Positions 1-6,097 of a DNA stretch of 15,061 nucleotides are shown piece by piece. The stretch lies in assembly GCA_031422195.1 (NCBI GenBank), contig JANOPZ010000142.1, positions 1 through 15,061 of the forward strand. Reading direction: 5' to 3'. Made by a program: the position numbers and the translations under genes. This stretch comes from JALOTE01 sp031422195. Its GTDB lineage: Bacteria > Pseudomonadota > Alphaproteobacteria > Rhizobiales > Rhizobiaceae. Under the pieces are notes generated by a model that searched no databases, was not told the origin of the DNA, and saw nothing but the letters and a program-made list of their open reading frames with translations. Each line of letters starts with the position of its first letter. Position 1 is the stretch's first letter.

Positions 1-71
1 GCCGCGTGCAAACACGTAAATAATGTAAAAAAGCGTTGGAACTATCATCGCTTTGATCGCGGAAAATCTGA

Positions 72-242
72 GCGCTTCGCGGCGGTTTTACGGGGCTTTA
101 CCCTTATCCGTTTATCGATGTTGGTGCGCTTGGGTTGAACCAAGTGCTGATAAATGCGTTGGGCCTATTGATAGTAACGGTTGCAATGATGGCGCTTTTT
201 ATCGAGATTGACCGGCGGGTGTTCCAATTTTCACAAAAGTAA
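72..242 (+). pseudogene. 3' fragment of a Pr6Pr-like membrane protein gene, frame interrupted upstream
   Basis: Read from 72 to the TAA at 240-242, this frame gives 56 residues. They contain R-G-G-F-T-G-L-Y-P-Y-P-F-I-D, then a hydrophobic segment (about residues 23-45, LINALGLLIVTVAMMALF) and a basic end (EIDRRVFQFSQK). The YPYPF-hD block before a last membrane helix is what I recall at the C-terminus of Pr6Pr-family membrane proteins, whose function is not established. The same frame upstream has TGA at 69-71, TGA at 54-56 and TAA at 21-23. The expected preceding helix is therefore absent in frame. Frame 2 (29-70) encodes a hydrophobic stretch, TIIALIAENLS, which could be the missing part after a one-base frameshift. 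This could be a true pseudogene, a sequencing error, or an effect of the window edge. The family call is moderately secure; the broken status is less so. Confidence 0.5.
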
Positions 243-279
243 ACCGCGCCGGAAGCTCTTTCGGCCCCTCAACGCGGTT
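242..279. terminator. Nested hairpin after the Pr6Pr-like fragment
   Basis: Outer arms 242-248 (AACCGCG) and 273-279 (CGCGGTT) are perfectly complementary. They enclose an inner stem 248-254/259-265 (GCCGGAA with TTTCGGC, one G-U pair, loop GCTC). It sits between two convergent genes, right at the stop codon of the upstream fragment. There is no clear T tract on the plus strand, so termination is inferred from position and structure only. Confidence 0.4.
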
Positions 280-323
280 CTACATTTCGGTTAGCGTCGC
301 CCTGATTTGTCCGCATTTTGCAA

Positions 324-353
324 TATCAGCGTCTGTCGCTGCAGACGTTGATA
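324..353. terminator. 12-bp stem hairpin between convergent genes
   Basis: The left arm TATCAGCGTCTG (324-335) pairs with the right arm CAGACGTTGATA (342-353), with one G-U pair on the plus-strand RNA and a 6-nt loop. It is followed on the plus strand by an A/T-rich AATTTTATC. It lies 7 bp beyond the stop of the minus-strand Sel1 gene. It is probably a plus-strand or bidirectional terminator; the T tract is imperfect. Confidence 0.45.
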
Positions 354-360
354 AATTTTA

Positions 361-621
361 TCAGTGAAGTGTCATCCATTCACGGGCGGAGCGCAGCGCC
401 CGAGCAATTTCAAATTTTGACATGGAAGCCGACAGTTCTTGGCGCATTTCAGCAGCGCGTTCTGAGCCTTTGATCGCTGCGACATTGAACCATTTGTGCG
501 CAATTGTGTAATCCATCTCGCAATCGCGGCCTGTCGCATACATCATGCCTAGCTCAAACAATACTTCTGCTTCAATCGCTGCGCCGTTACCAAATGTTTC
601 TGTGAATTCGATGCGTGCCAT
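361..621 (-). CDS. Short Sel1-like (TPR-like) repeat protein
   Basis: This encodes an 86-residue soluble protein without signal peptide or membrane segment. Residues about 22-53 fit a single Sel1/TPR-like helical repeat: LFELGMMYATGR followed by AHKWFNVAAIKGSERAAE. The AHKWFN-AA block is the typical second helix of Sel1 repeats. The rest is a basic helical tail ending in ARALRSAREW. Proteins of this length with one Sel1 unit are, as far as I recall, common in Rhizobiales; their role is unknown. A protein-protein contact role would be inference from the fold. On the minus strand the ATG is preceded by AGGGGA (rev-comp of about 630-635), a good ribosome-binding site that supports this start. 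It faces the fragment at 72-242 and appears monocistronic. Confidence 0.8.
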   Translation of the reverse strand: MARIEFTETFGNGAAIEAEVLFELGMMYATGRDCEMDYTIAHKWFNVAAIKGSERAAEMRQELSASMSKFEIARALRSAREWMTLH

Positions 622-1050
622 TTTTAGTCCCCTGTTTTTTCTGTTGCAAAGCTTGCTGTTTGTCCGAACAGTGCCCCGTTTCTTGAAGATGAGAATGCAG
701 CCAAGAATTGAAACTAGGCTTAAAAGGGATGCTTAACGGCGGGCCAACGAAAGGTTTTGACTTCGTAAAGTTCACATCCCGGTAACGCTCTAACATAAGC
801 AATTTCAATGTCTTATGCAGAATTTTACTTCTGATTTACGGGTTCGTTTTAGCAGTTTATGCACCATCATTGGCGAACGGCCCAAATTGATTGATTCAAA
901 TGCATTTTAATTTGATCAGAAAAATAACTTGCAGCTAAGGCTCCGCTTTCCCTTGACGTAAGGTGAGCACTTTTCAGTTGCCCGAAAAACCGCTACACAG
1001 AGAAATAAGAGCGGCAGGAAGTCTCCGCTCGATAGGGAGAGGAATTGAAA
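622..1050. other. 429-bp stretch with no convincing gene
   Basis: It lies between the Sel1 gene start and the DUF2147 gene, so it should hold both 5' regions. The ORFs crossing it (545-736 plus, 587-808 minus) have no family-like sequence and no good ribosome-binding site. I see a short inverted repeat CATAAG/CTTATG (794-799/812-817), an A/T-rich block at about 884-930, and a TTGACG (953-958) that could be a -35 element, though no good -10 lies 16-18 bp downstream. No tRNA or known RNA structure was recognised. Confidence 0.5.
1022..1043 (+). promoter_or_regulatory. Ribosome-binding site of the DUF2147 gene with a possible sequestering stem
   Basis: GGGAGAGGA (1035-1043) is a strong Shine-Dalgarno sequence with a 7-base gap to the ATG at 1051. 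This decides the start against the in-frame TTG at 1045, which would be only one base away. TCTCC at 1022-1026 can pair with GGAGA at 1036-1040 across a 9-nt loop. The pairing is short and its regulatory use is speculative. Confidence 0.45.
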
Positions 1051-1395
1051 ATGCTTCGTAAAACACTTTTGGCAACTGCCACCGTCTTTGCTTTTGGCCT
1101 ATCGTCTGCTTGGGCAGCAGAGCCCATTGAAGGCAACTGGAAAACACAAGGTGGCGAAACCGCTGCCATATCTAATTGCGGCGGCTCATATTGTGTAACG
1201 CTTAAAACCGGCAAACATGCCGGCAAGCAAATTGGCAAAATGACCGGCACCGGTGAAAAATATAAAGGCTCAATCACCGACCCTGCCAATGACAAAACAT
1301 ATTCGGGTTCTGCCTCCATTGCCGGCTCTTCCATGAAAATGAAGGGCTGCGTGCTTGGCATTCTTTGCCGCACGCAAACCTGGACAAAAATGTAA
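1051..1395 (+). CDS. Small exported DUF2147 protein
   Basis: 114 residues. Residues 1-22 form a signal peptide: MLRK, a hydrophobic core, then AWA before the likely cleavage between 22 and 23. The mature part of about 92 residues begins with I-E-G-N-W. It contains CGGSYC (C43, C48), a D-P-A-N-D-K-T-Y-S block, and ends in KGC-VLGILC-RTQTWTK (C100, C106). The W at the start, DP..-KTYS and the C-terminal GC..G-hhC-R-Q-W are what I recall as the DUF2147 pattern. The central part is shorter than in many members, which carry a longer loop after the second cysteine. Four cysteines suggest one or two disulfides in the periplasm. The biochemical function of the family is unknown. The start is set by the strong ribosome-binding site, and the gene ends with its own terminator, so it is probably monocistronic. 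Confidence 0.85.
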   Translation: MLRKTLLATATVFAFGLSSAWAAEPIEGNWKTQGGETAAISNCGGSYCVTLKTGKHAGKQIGKMTGTGEKYKGSITDPANDKTYSGSASIAGSSMKMKGCVLGILCRTQTWTKM

Positions 1396-1415
1396 TCCAA
1401 AGACTGCTTTGTTTT

Positions 1416-1459
1416 ATGGTAAGGCCGATGCAGAAAGTGTCGGCCTTTTTCTTTACCAT
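1416..1459 (+). terminator. Rho-independent terminator of the DUF2147 gene
   Basis: The perfect 8-bp stem AAGGCCGA (1421-1428)/TCGGCCTT (1440-1447) is followed by TTTCTTT. Flanking ATGGTAA (1416-1422) and TTACCAT (1453-1459) are also complementary, so a longer alternative stem is possible. It lies 25 bp past the stop codon and 20 bp before the end of the convergent glutathione S-transferase gene. On the minus strand no T run follows, so it acts mainly on the plus strand. Confidence 0.85.
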
Positions 1460-1478
1460 GATGACTCAGCGTGCTTAC

Positions 1479-2177
1479 TCAGCGCGCTTTTTGCCCGAAC
1501 AATATCGCCTGCGCCTCTTTATCATCAGCCAACGGCACCGCTGATCGCATGTTTTTGCCTACCGCGAGACCGCGTTCCACGGCAGGTCGGGATTTTAATG
1601 CATTAAACCAGCGTTTCAAATTGGGGAAGTCATCCAAGTTTTGGCCTTGGCGTTCATGCGGAACCACCCAGCCAACGCAAGCCATATCAGCAATTGAGTA
1701 TTCGCCAGCCAAAAACGCGCGGTCTGCCAATCGCTTGTTTATCACGCCATAAAGCCGGTTGACCTCATTGGTGTAGCGGTTGATGCCATACTCAATTTTT
1801 TCTGGTGCATACTGGCGAAAATGATGCGCCTGCCCCGCCATCGGCCCAAGGCCGCCCATCTGCCAAAATAACCATTGTTCAACCTCAACACGCACACGTT
1901 CATCGCTCGAATAAAACTGGCCAAATTTACGGCCAAGATATTGCAAAATTGCGCCTGACTCGAAAACCGAAATTGGCAGACCACCCGGGCCAACATGATC
2001 AACAATGGCTGGCATACGGTTGTTGGGTGAAATTGCCAAAAACGACGTCTCAAACTGCTCGCCTTTGCCAATGTTAATATACTTCACATCGTAGGGCACG
2101 CCCAGCTCTTCGAGCATGATTGTGATTTTCCAGCCATTTGGCGTTGGCCAATAATAAAGATCGATGGGTTGGGTCAT
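1479..2177 (-). CDS. Glutathione S-transferase, YfcG/Nu-class-like
   Basis: 232 residues from the ATG at 2177-2175. The N-terminal thioredoxin-fold domain (about 1-85) has I-D-L-Y-Y-W-P-T-P-N-G-W-K. The T-x-N-G-x-K region is where YfcG/YghU-type (Nu-class) transferases bind glutathione; these act as disulfide-bond reductases rather than classic conjugating enzymes. SPNNRMPAIVD holds the cis-proline, and F-E-S-G-A-I-L follows. The C-terminal helical domain (about 95-225) contains AGEYSIADMACVGW, the usual capping-box and D-M-A motif. A longer frame reaches a TTG at 2207, adding ten residues (MAKSQSEILA), but family members start with MT-P-IDLY and no ribosome-binding site supports the TTG. The protein is cytosolic and the exact substrate cannot be read from sequence. 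It diverges from the small ORFs starting at 2335. Confidence 0.88.
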   Translation of the reverse strand: MTQPIDLYYWPTPNGWKITIMLEELGVPYDVKYINIGKGEQFETSFLAISPNNRMPAIVDHVGPGGLPISVFESGAILQYLGRKFGQFYSSDERVRVEVEQWLFWQMGGLGPMAGQAHHFRQYAPEKIEYGINRYTNEVNRLYGVINKRLADRAFLAGEYSIADMACVGWVVPHERQGQNLDDFPNLKRWFNALKSRPAVERGLAVGKNMRSAVPLADDKEAQAILFGQKAR

Positions 2178-2244
2178 AGCGAGAATCTCTGACTGCGATT
2201 TTGCCAAGATAGGCCGCCTAATTGAAGCTTTCCAGTCAGTACGC

Positions 2245-2293
2245 GTTCATTAAACTGAACCTGACATAAACGCACGCCTCATAACCGGTTCAG
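2245..2293. promoter_or_regulatory. Inverted repeats in the divergent GST/small-ORF spacer
   Basis: CTGAACC (2255-2261) is repeated inverted as GGTTCAG (2287-2293), 25 bp apart. GTTCA/TGAAC (2245-2249/2256-2260) forms a tighter small dyad, and AACCGGTT (2283-2290) is a palindrome. These could be operator half-sites for one of the divergent genes. I recognise no specific regulator motif, and no convincing -35/-10 pair. Confidence 0.25.
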
Positions 2294-2334
2294 TGTCAGC
2301 CCGCTATTGTACATGCATCGACGGGGAGCTGATG

Positions 2335-2487
2335 ATGACACTGCAAAAATTCACGCTAATTTGTTTGGCTTCGATGCTGTTCGGGATTGGTTTTGCCAAC
2401 ATTGTTCAAGCCGAAAAATCAACCCGCCCGAACTCAAAAACCTGCTCTAGCCAATTTCACCCTGCCTGTAACCGTTCGTTTCATTGA
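2335..2487 (+). CDS. Small exported peptide, unknown
   Basis: 50 residues from ATG 2335, or 51 from the adjacent ATG at 2332. GGGGAG (2323-2328) is a good ribosome-binding site, 6 bases before 2335 and 3 before 2332, so 2335 is preferred. The N-terminus looks like a signal peptide: M-T-L-Q-K, hydrophobic residues to about 24, then V-Q-A with cleavage expected at 26/27. The remaining 24 residues (E-K-S-T-R-P-N-S...) are polar with two cysteines, C37 and C45, and two histidines. Codon use resembles the neighbours. I recognise no family. It is followed after 11 bp by another small ORF whose ribosome-binding site overlaps this stop codon, suggesting a two-gene unit. It may also be a chance ORF; the start context and signal peptide favour a real gene. 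Confidence 0.45.
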   Translation: MTLQKFTLICLASMLFGIGFANIVQAEKSTRPNSKTCSSQFHPACNRSFH

Positions 2488-2501
2488 GGAATATCACTAT
2501 G
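2485..2501 (+). promoter_or_regulatory. Stop codon overlapping the next ribosome-binding site
   Basis: The TGA stop of the first small ORF (2485-2487) shares bases with GAGGA (2486-2490), which lies 8 bases before the ATG at 2499. This arrangement permits translational coupling of the two small ORFs and decides ATG 2499 over the in-frame TTG at 2484. Confidence 0.45.
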
Positions 2502-2675
2502 ACCAAAATGATCAAAAACACTGCCTCAGTGTCAGCCGCCGCAATTCGCGTTTCACTGCTGGTTGTTATGATGACTGGTCCGGTTTTGGCTGTCACAATG
2601 ATGAAGGCTGAGAACGGTCCGAAATTTTCGGGTGTAGGCTTGGTGTTGATTGTCAGCCTTGAGCGCAATACCTGA
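2499..2675 (+). CDS. Small hydrophobic membrane peptide, unknown
   Basis: 58 residues from ATG 2499. A short basic N-terminus (MTKMIKNT) is followed by a hydrophobic helix at about residues 13-35 (S-A-A-A-I-R-V-S-L-L-V-V-M-M...). A second short hydrophobic run lies at 45-54 (GVGLVLIVSL), with a charged end, ERNT. It may be a small inner-membrane protein with one or two membrane segments, or a signal peptide with a short tail. There are no cysteines and no recognised family. It lies 11 bp after the small exported peptide, with overlapping translation signals, and ends 55 bp before the chosen amn start. Codon use is ordinary for the window. A frameshifted continuation of the first small ORF is less likely because this one has its own good ribosome-binding site. 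Confidence 0.45.
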   Translation: MTKMIKNTASVSAAAIRVSLLVVMMTGPVLAVTMMKAENGPKFSGVGLVLIVSLERNT

Positions 2676-2730
2676 TCAAAAAATATTTTTGACCCCTCGC
2701 GCCTGTCACAATTCATCGCTATGGGAAGTC

Positions 2731-4224
2731 ATGAGCGACATACAAATTGAAAACACGCTCCGGACACCGGAGCCCTTCCAAGCCAAATCCTTTGAAAAGC
2801 CCGATGAAGCGGTAGCAGCATTACGTGCCCTCTATGACCGCAACACTGGCTTCTTGCGCAGTGCCCTCGCCGAATTATCGGTAAAGCCAGAAACCCAAGG
2901 CCGCTATCGCGCTTGCTATCCGCAAATAACCATTCAAACAACACGCTTTGACCGGATTGACGGCCGGCTGGCCTATGGCCACGTTACATCTCCAGGCACG
3001 TATTCAGCGACAATAACAAGGCCTGATTTGTTTAAGCATTATTTGACCAAGCAATTGCAGCTTCTTTCAGCAAACCACGGTGTAGCGTTTGAAGTTTCTG
3101 AATCAGATTTGCCGATACCGATCCATTTTGCCGTTTTGGCAGACACCCATGTAGACGCCAACTTCTCCGACCGCATCGGGCGGCCATTGCGCGACATTTT
3201 CGACGTTCCTGATTTGAACGTGATGAATGACGATATTGTCAACGGCGAAATCGATGTTGAGACCGAAGGGGTCCGGCCGCTTGCGCAGTTTACCGCGCCA
3301 CGGACCGATTATTCATTGGCGCGGTTACAGCATTACACCGCGACACGGGCAGACGAATTTCAGAACTTCGTGCTGTTTACAAACTACCAGTTTTATATCG
3401 ATGAGTTTATTGCGTTTGCACGTAATTTGATGGCTGAGGGCGGCGGCGGTTACACGCATTTTGTCGAACCGGGCAATTGCATTACATATGCCGGCCAGAG
3501 CGAACCCTCCGAGGGCACACCCGTTGCACGCTTGCCGCAAATGCCGGGTTATCATCTTGCCCGCAAAGGCTCCGCCGGCATTACCATGATCAATATTGGT
3601 GTGGGGCCATCCAACGCCAAAACCATCACCGACCATGTGGCCGTGCTGCGCCCTGATGCGTGGCTCATGCTCGGCCATTGCGCGGGCCTTCGTAACACGC
3701 AAAGTCTTGGCGATTATGTTTTGGCCCATGCCTATGTGCGCGAAGACCATGTGCTGGATGCGGATTTGCCGATTTGGATACCTATTCCTGCGCTTGCAGA
3801 AGTGCAGGTTGCACTTGAAGAAGCCGTGGCTGAAATCACCGGCTTATCTGGCTATGAACTCAAGCGTATTATGCGCACCGGCACTGTGGCAACCATTGAC
3901 AACCGCATTTGGGAGCTGCGCGAGCAGACAGGGCCGGTGAAACGGCTGTCGCAGAGCCGCGCGGTGGCGCTCGATATGGAATCGGCGACAATTGCCGCCA
4001 ATGGCTATCGCTTCCGAGTGCCGTATGGAACTTTGCTCTGCGTTTCAGACAAGCCACTGCACGGTGAACTAAAACTGCCGGGCATGGCTTCTGAGTTTTA
4101 CAAGCGCCAAGTCGCCCAACATTTGCAAATCGGCATCCGCGCGCTCGAAAAACTCGGCCAAATGCCAATGGAGCGTTTGCATAGCCGGAAGCTGCGCTCG
4201 TTTAACGAGACGGCGTTTCAGTAA
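2731..4224 (+). CDS. amn: AMP nucleosidase
   Basis: 497 residues, close to the usual length of the long bacterial enzyme. It hydrolyses AMP to adenine and ribose 5-phosphate in the cytosol, linking purine nucleotide levels to adenine salvage. The N-terminal AMP nucleosidase domain (about 1-180) is followed by a phosphorylase-like catalytic domain (about 280-480). Recognisable parts are N-I-G-V-G-P-S-N-A-K-T from about 288, the GHCAGLRNT block, A-L-D-M-E-S-A-T (the ribose-binding Met-Glu pair of the nucleoside phosphorylase fold) and C-V-S-D-K-P-L-H with the catalytic-type Asp at about 440. The frame is open further upstream to a TTG at 2650, adding 27 residues that do not look like the family N-terminus. 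ATG 2731 (M-S-D-I-Q) fits the family, although its ribosome-binding site GGGAAG (2723-2728) is only 2 bases away. It may be cotranscribed with the two small ORFs. Confidence 0.93.
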   Translation: MSDIQIENTLRTPEPFQAKSFEKPDEAVAALRALYDRNTGFLRSALAELSVKPETQGRYRACYPQITIQTTRFDRIDGRLAYGHVTSPGTYSATITRPDLFKHYLTKQLQLLSANHGVAFEVSESDLPIPIHFAVLADTHVDANFSDRIGRPLRDIFDVPDLNVMNDDIVNGEIDVETEGVRPLAQFTAPRTDYSLARLQHYTATRADEFQNFVLFTNYQFYIDEFIAFARNLMAEGGGGYTHFVEPGNCITYAGQSEPSEGTPVARLPQMPGYHLARKGSAGITMINIGVGPSNAKTITDHVAVLRPDAWLMLGHCAGLRNTQSLGDYVLAHAYVREDHVLDADLPIWIPIPALAEVQVALEEAVAEITGLSGYELKRIMRTGTVATIDNRIWELREQTGPVKRLSQSRAVALDMESATIAANGYRFRVPYGTLLCVSDKPLHGELKLPGMASEFYKRQVAQHLQIGIRALEKLGQMPMERLHSRKLRSFNETAFQ

Positions 4225-4234
4225 CGCCGCCTCG
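4206..4234. terminator. Hairpin overlapping the amn stop codon
   Basis: Arms 4206-4217 and 4223-4234 pair with one mismatch (4210/4230). The core CGGCGTT/AACGCCG is perfect with loop TCAGT. The TAA stop (4222-4224) lies in the loop and stem. It sits between the convergent amn and ETF-QO genes, whose stops are 21 bp apart. There is no T tract on either side, so termination is inferred from position. Confidence 0.4.
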
Positions 4235-4245
4235 ATACCGCCCCA

Positions 4246-5949
4246 TCACATCCCGCCATAGACCGGGCCTTCGCCGCCTTGCGGCACCATCCAATTGATG
4301 TTTTGGTTGGGGTCTTTGATGTCGCAGGTTTTACAATGGACGCAGTTTTGGGCGTTGATGACAAACCTTGCGCCTTCAGGCGATTTGGTCATGTCAATCG
4401 AAGGGATGGCATTGCCTTTGGCATCGACCCATTCATAAACGCCCGCGGGGCAATAACGGGTTGAAGGCCCGGCAAACAGCGCCAACTCGGATGATTTTTG
4501 TAATTCAGCGTTTTTCAGCTGTAAATGCATCGGCTGGTTTTCGGCGTGGTTGGTGCTGGACAAAAACACCGAAGACAATTTGTCGAACGAAATTTTGCCG
4601 TCAGGCTTTGGATAATCAATCGGCTTGAACTTGGCGGCGGGCTGCAAAGAAGCGGCATCGGTTTTGCCGTGGCTCATGGTGCCGAATGGCGACCAACCGC
4701 CTGTCAGGGTGTTGATCCACATATCAAGGCCACCAAGGGCAACACCGCCTATGGTGCCAAGTTTAGACCAGAGTGGTTTCACATTACGGACGCGTTTGAG
4801 ATCTTTACCAATACGGCTCGCGCGCCAGCTGTTCTCATAGCCATCAAGTGTATCGTTGGCGCGGCCTTCGGCTAAAGCGGCGGCGGCGTGCTCGGCGGCT
4901 TGCATGCCTGACAGCATGGCGTTGTGGCTTCCTTTGATGCGTGGCACATTGACGAACCCGGCCGAACACCCAATCAAAGCGCCTCCTGGAAATGCGAGCT
5001 GCGGCACGGATTGGTAGCCGCCTTCGGTGATAGCGCGGGCACCATATGACAGGCGTGTGCCACCTTCAAAAACGTCAGAAATAGCAGGGTGGGTTTTGAA
5101 CCGCTGGAATTCATCAAATGGTGATAAATACGGATTTTTGTAATTTAAGTGCATGACGAAGCCGACCGCGACCTTGTTGCCTTCAAGATGATAAAGGAAC
5201 GATCCGCCACCGGTTGTCATATCCAGCGGCCAACCGAAAGAATGTTGCACCAGGCCGGGTTTTGATTTGGCGGGATCAATTTCCCAGAGTTCTTTGAGCC
5301 CGATGCCGAATTTTTGCGGCTCGCGGCCTTCATCGAGTTTATAACGGGCAATCATTTGTTTGGTGAGTGAGCCGCGTGCGCCTTCGCCGAACATCACATA
5401 TTTGCCATGCAGTTCCATGCCGCGCGCAAAATTAGATGTCGGTTTGCCGTCACGGCCAATGCCCATATCACCGGTGGCAACGCCGTAAACTGCACCTTCA
5501 TCGTTGATCAAAACTTCGGCTGCGGCAAATCCGGGGTAGATTTCAACACCGAGTTCTTCGGCTTTGGTGCTAAGCCATTTGGAGACTTCGCCAAGTGAGA
5601 CAATAAAATTGCCATGGTTGTTCATGAGGGGCGGCATTGCGAAATTTGGAAGCCGAACAGAACCTGCGGGCCCAAGCACCATAAAGTGATCCGCTTTGAC
5701 AGGTGTGCGGAACGGATGATCTTTTTCATTGCGCCAGCCGGGCAGCAAATCATCAATTGCAACAGGGTCAACCACTGCACCTGACAAAATATGCGCGCCG
5801 ATGTCGGAGCCTTTTTCAAGAACGACAACAGAGAGATCTGCGTTGATTTGTTTGAGACGAATAGCGGCAGACAGACCAGCCGGGCCACCGCCAACAATCA
5901 CAACATCAAATTCCATGCTTTCGCGTGGTTCCAGTTCTACATCGGCCAT
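4246..5949 (-). CDS. Electron transfer flavoprotein-ubiquinone oxidoreductase (ETF-QO)
   Basis: 567 residues, the normal length for this enzyme. It passes electrons from reduced electron transfer flavoprotein, produced by acyl-CoA and amine/amino-acid dehydrogenases, to ubiquinone at the inner membrane. The N-terminal FAD dinucleotide-binding motif is V-V-I-V-G-G-G-P-A-G (residues 16-25). The central part has the family's GEGARGSL and G-C-S-A-G-F-V-N-V-P-R-I-K-G blocks. The C-terminal 4Fe-4S site is formed by C500 (RYCPAG) and C536, C539, C542 (N-C-V-H-C-K-T-C-D), so all four ligands are present. The minus-strand ribosome-binding site GGAGAT (rev-comp of 5956-5961) is 6 bases before the ATG, supporting M1 over M12. 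No etfA/etfB lies in the window, so the partner flavoprotein must be encoded elsewhere. It diverges from the uracil-DNA glycosylase gene across 148 bp, where I see no clear promoter. Confidence 0.96.
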   Translation of the reverse strand: MADVELEPRESMEFDVVIVGGGPAGLSAAIRLKQINADLSVVVLEKGSDIGAHILSGAVVDPVAIDDLLPGWRNEKDHPFRTPVKADHFMVLGPAGSVRLPNFAMPPLMNNHGNFIVSLGEVSKWLSTKAEELGVEIYPGFAAAEVLINDEGAVYGVATGDMGIGRDGKPTSNFARGMELHGKYVMFGEGARGSLTKQMIARYKLDEGREPQKFGIGLKELWEIDPAKSKPGLVQHSFGWPLDMTTGGGSFLYHLEGNKVAVGFVMHLNYKNPYLSPFDEFQRFKTHPAISDVFEGGTRLSYGARAITEGGYQSVPQLAFPGGALIGCSAGFVNVPRIKGSHNAMLSGMQAAEHAAAALAEGRANDTLDGYENSWRASRIGKDLKRVRNVKPLWSKLGTIGGVALGGLDMWINTLTGGWSPFGTMSHGKTDAASLQPAAKFKPIDYPKPDGKISFDKLSSVFLSSTNHAENQPMHLQLKNAELQKSSELALFAGPSTRYCPAGVYEWVDAKGNAIPSIDMTKSPEGARFVINAQNCVHCKTCDIKDPNQNINWMVPQGGEGPVYGGM

Positions 5950-6097
5950 TAAAGTATCTCCAGCAGCGCTTTTCGGCGCACAATCTCAGTTGCGTCTTTG
6001 CCATAATAAACGGCTATCGCAAGGGTGCAATGCGGCGTTTCAAGCCGTAATTCAATTGGTTCTTGGCGATCATTCCATTTGGCGCTAACTCAGACCT

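Noticed and set aside
953..981. Promoter with TTGACG as -35 before the DUF2147 gene
   Set aside because: No sequence close to a -10 element is found 16-18 bp downstream, so it was not listed as a promoter.
993..1400. 135-codon minus-strand ORF opposite the DUF2147 gene
   Set aside because: It is antisense to a gene with a clear signal peptide, ribosome-binding site and terminator. Its translation is proline- and cysteine-rich with no family likeness.
2387..2611. 74-codon ORF covering both small ORFs in another frame
   Set aside because: It lacks a ribosome-binding site and a signal peptide. The two smaller frames have better starts and more natural codon use.
2659..2689. Promoter TTGAGC...TATTTT before amn
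   Set aside because: The spacing is 19 bp for the best -10 and the match is poor. It lies at the end of the second small ORF, so cotranscription is at least as likely.
3325..3750. 141-codon minus-strand ORF inside amn
   Set aside because: It is a shadow of the conserved catalytic domain of AMP nucleosidase.
5729..6088. 119-codon plus-strand ORF over the start of the ETF-QO gene
   Set aside because: It is antisense to the conserved FAD-binding end of ETF-QO, and its translation has no recognisable motif.
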